Assembly (NCBI GenBank): GCA_028023455.1
Contig: JAQFVV010006231.1
Coordinates: 3,801,478-3,865,477 of the forward strand
Length of the DNA: 64,000 nt
Origin: Epiperipatus broadwayi
Lineage: Eukaryota; Onychophora; Udeonychophora; Euonychophora; Peripatidae
Reading direction: 5' to 3'
The position numbers were made by a program, and so were the translations under genes. Below, in pieces: positions 62,297-64,000 of the stretch. How positions within the stretch are numbered: position 1 is the stretch's first letter; the number at the start of each line of letters is the position of its first letter. The notes under the pieces were generated by a model. The model was not told the origin of the DNA, ran no database searches, and saw only the letters and a list, made by a program, of their open reading frames with translations.

Positions 62297-64000
62297 CTGC
62301 AGAAACAGTTAATGCAATACTACTATATTAATTATGTGCTGACGAATCTGGTAAATATATCTTTTATTCCTTATCTATATATGTGTCTGCTCCTACAGAC
62401 GTGACTATATTTCAGTATAGAGCACCAAACATTAACTTATGATTGGTGATTCATCATGGTGATAAAATGTGTTAATATTTATCACTTACATATGATTATA
62501 TAAATAAAACTTTTTTATTTTATTCATACAATTGGGCAATATATTTTTTTCCAGGAAATATTTTCATATTTTCAAATAACAGCATTTACTAATCTTTCAA
62601 ATAAATCAGTAGAGTTTATTATATTTAACAAAAAGAGATTTTATAAGCATATTTATTTTACTGAAGCAATTATAAATATTCATATTATTTGAATGCCTGT
62701 ATTTGTGTATATATTTTCAAATTCACAATTTTTCAAATAATTTTAGTTTTGCTTTTAAATAATATTAATATTACGTATTGCTTTTTTATGCAGAATGTTT
62801 GTTAGAAACTGTGTGGTATACTTTATTTAAAATTGGGGGGGGGGGTCGTCTTAATCCGAAAGTGAGATTAATTGCAATGTAGTTACTATCTAGAACACCC
62901 ATTAGGTATTTGGGATTAGTCCGGCAGCGAAACTTTAGTCTTCATTAAAATCCTTATGATTATCTATGATCACTAAATATTTGATAGTATTTAATTAAAT
63001 AAGTAAATTTAACTTTCAAAGATAATTTGCTGAAAATCTCAAGAGTATTGTTTACATCTACTATACCTTCTTTATTAACTTTTAGTTACTACTGACCTAC
63101 TTACGCTTTAAAGATAGCCATCTTTTGCCACTGAAATAAATTGGACATTAATACATAAAAAGTGGAGTTGTTATTTAAAATTTTATTAAAAATTATTCTT
63201 TAAATATTTGAAAGTTAAATTTACTCAATCGATTAAATAAAACGTACTACCAAATATTCAGCAATCATAAATAATCATAAGTAATGAAGGCTAAAATTTC
63301 ACCGCCTAATACGTAAATACCCACCATTACATTGAAAGTTTTTATAGCAAGAAATAAAAACGTATCTTTATATGTATAACGATATGGAAAATGCAAACTA
63401 TTGTTTCACGATCGTTGCTAAACGGAAAAGAATTTCAATGTTCCTTGATGTAGAAATTGTTTATGTTATCAATTACGATAAAAAAAGAAAAATGATTACA
63501 GTGCAAAGACATTTTGCAGTACTACTTTGACAAGTCTCAACTTTTATTTTAATGAATCCACAACAGCATTTATCTCAGAATAAAGAATTATTCCTCCCCT
63601 CTCTCGTCTATCCAATTTACAAAAGTTTTTGTTTCTTATTACTTTCTTTTTTAACACCAGCAATACAATTAAACAAACGCTTATTTCTCTACTGTGTACA
63701 TGTGTTTTAGTAAAGTGTAAAACTAATATAATCGTATGATTTATTGCCCAATCACACTAATGGCAGATGAGCATTTGGTAGTTCCAATCTATGAGGTTGA
63801 GTTGACACACATACACTGCTCTTATATTATTTTCCTGAGGAACAATCCTGGAATTTTTAGTTCTAAATCCAATATTCTGCTATTGAATTAAATTTCACAA
63901 AGCCTTAATAATTTGAGAGGTTTCAGAACTCTGTGTGAAGGCATGTGATATTAAGGGAGCAAAATACTATAATCAGTGTCACTGTGATGTACAGAGAATT
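62297..64000. other. AT-rich, no gene identified
   Basis: Contains a G run near 62836-62845 and otherwise unique AT-rich sequence; no protein-like frame. Confidence 0.45.

Noticed and set aside
1-64000. tRNA or rRNA genes, CRISPR arrays, bacterial-type operons
   Set aside because: None seen; the composition, splice-like signals and transposon types are eukaryotic.

Overview
This is a eukaryotic, almost certainly metazoan, window that is roughly three-quarters A+T by eye. It has long homopolymer runs, (AAT)n and (ATT)n microsatellites, splice-site-like signals and many decayed animal-type transposons. There is no bacterial gene organisation. The transposon set is animal-like: a hAT of the ZBED/SCAND3-related type, Merlin/ISXO2-like transposase relics, an RTE with a (TGA)n tail, a Penelope-like element with a GIY-YIG domain, and a non-LTR element ending in a zf-RVT finger. 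A lophotrochozoan such as a mollusc or cephalopod is my guess for the host, but it is weak. No complete host gene is visible. The best host-gene evidence is one ATG-starting exon on the minus strand (15918-16148), part of which has been tandemly duplicated.

The most interesting content is a set of six foldback (inverted-repeat) elements at 6.1, 20.8-22.0, 24.3-25.6, 34.7-35.4, 49.9-50.6 and 57.4-58.0 kb. They fall into three sequence families but share one architecture. Each is flanked by direct repeats of about 13-16 nt and has two inverted arms. Each also carries an extra unpaired segment of about 47-52 nt at only one end. The arms encode hammerhead ribozymes: core CUGANGA, a stem II hairpin, GAAA, a very short palindromic stem III (for example CUAG), a cleavage triplet, and a stem I that pairs. 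Several cores are intact (21349-21390, 21807-21848, 20951-20992, 25399-25458, 34774-34817, 50027-50071). A decayed hammerhead also lies in the 3' region of the Penelope-like relic (53038-53081), which suggests that a Penelope-type reverse transcriptase mobilises the foldback elements.

Layout. 1-6 kb: a MITE-like inverted repeat and a 1.5 kb hAT relic with perfect 8-bp target duplications. 6-15 kb: hammerhead foldback, (AAT)n, a diverged tandem array at 8.6-10 kb, a decayed LINE (minus), and a doubtful zinc-finger relic. 15-16.2 kb: a GC-richer island and the host exon with its partial duplicate. 20-26 kb: two large hammerhead foldbacks and a 115-bp recent tandem duplication. 28.8-31.1 kb: a relatively young 5'-truncated LINE (minus). 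33-36 kb: (ATT)n and a hammerhead foldback. 43.7-48.3 kb: a decayed LINE (plus), then a near-complete RTE (minus), then a decayed zf-RVT LINE end (plus). 49.9-54.2 kb: hammerhead foldback, Merlin fragment (plus), another foldback, Penelope relic (minus), Merlin N-terminal fragment (minus). 55.4 kb: RTE 3' end. 57.4-58 kb: decayed hammerhead foldback. The remainder is AT-rich sequence with two candidate short exons on the minus strand near 61-62 kb.

The coding features are almost all transposon remains with frameshifts or stops. The features do not form a pathway. The functional link I can support is between self-cleaving RNAs, foldback DNA architecture and a Penelope-like reverse transcriptase.
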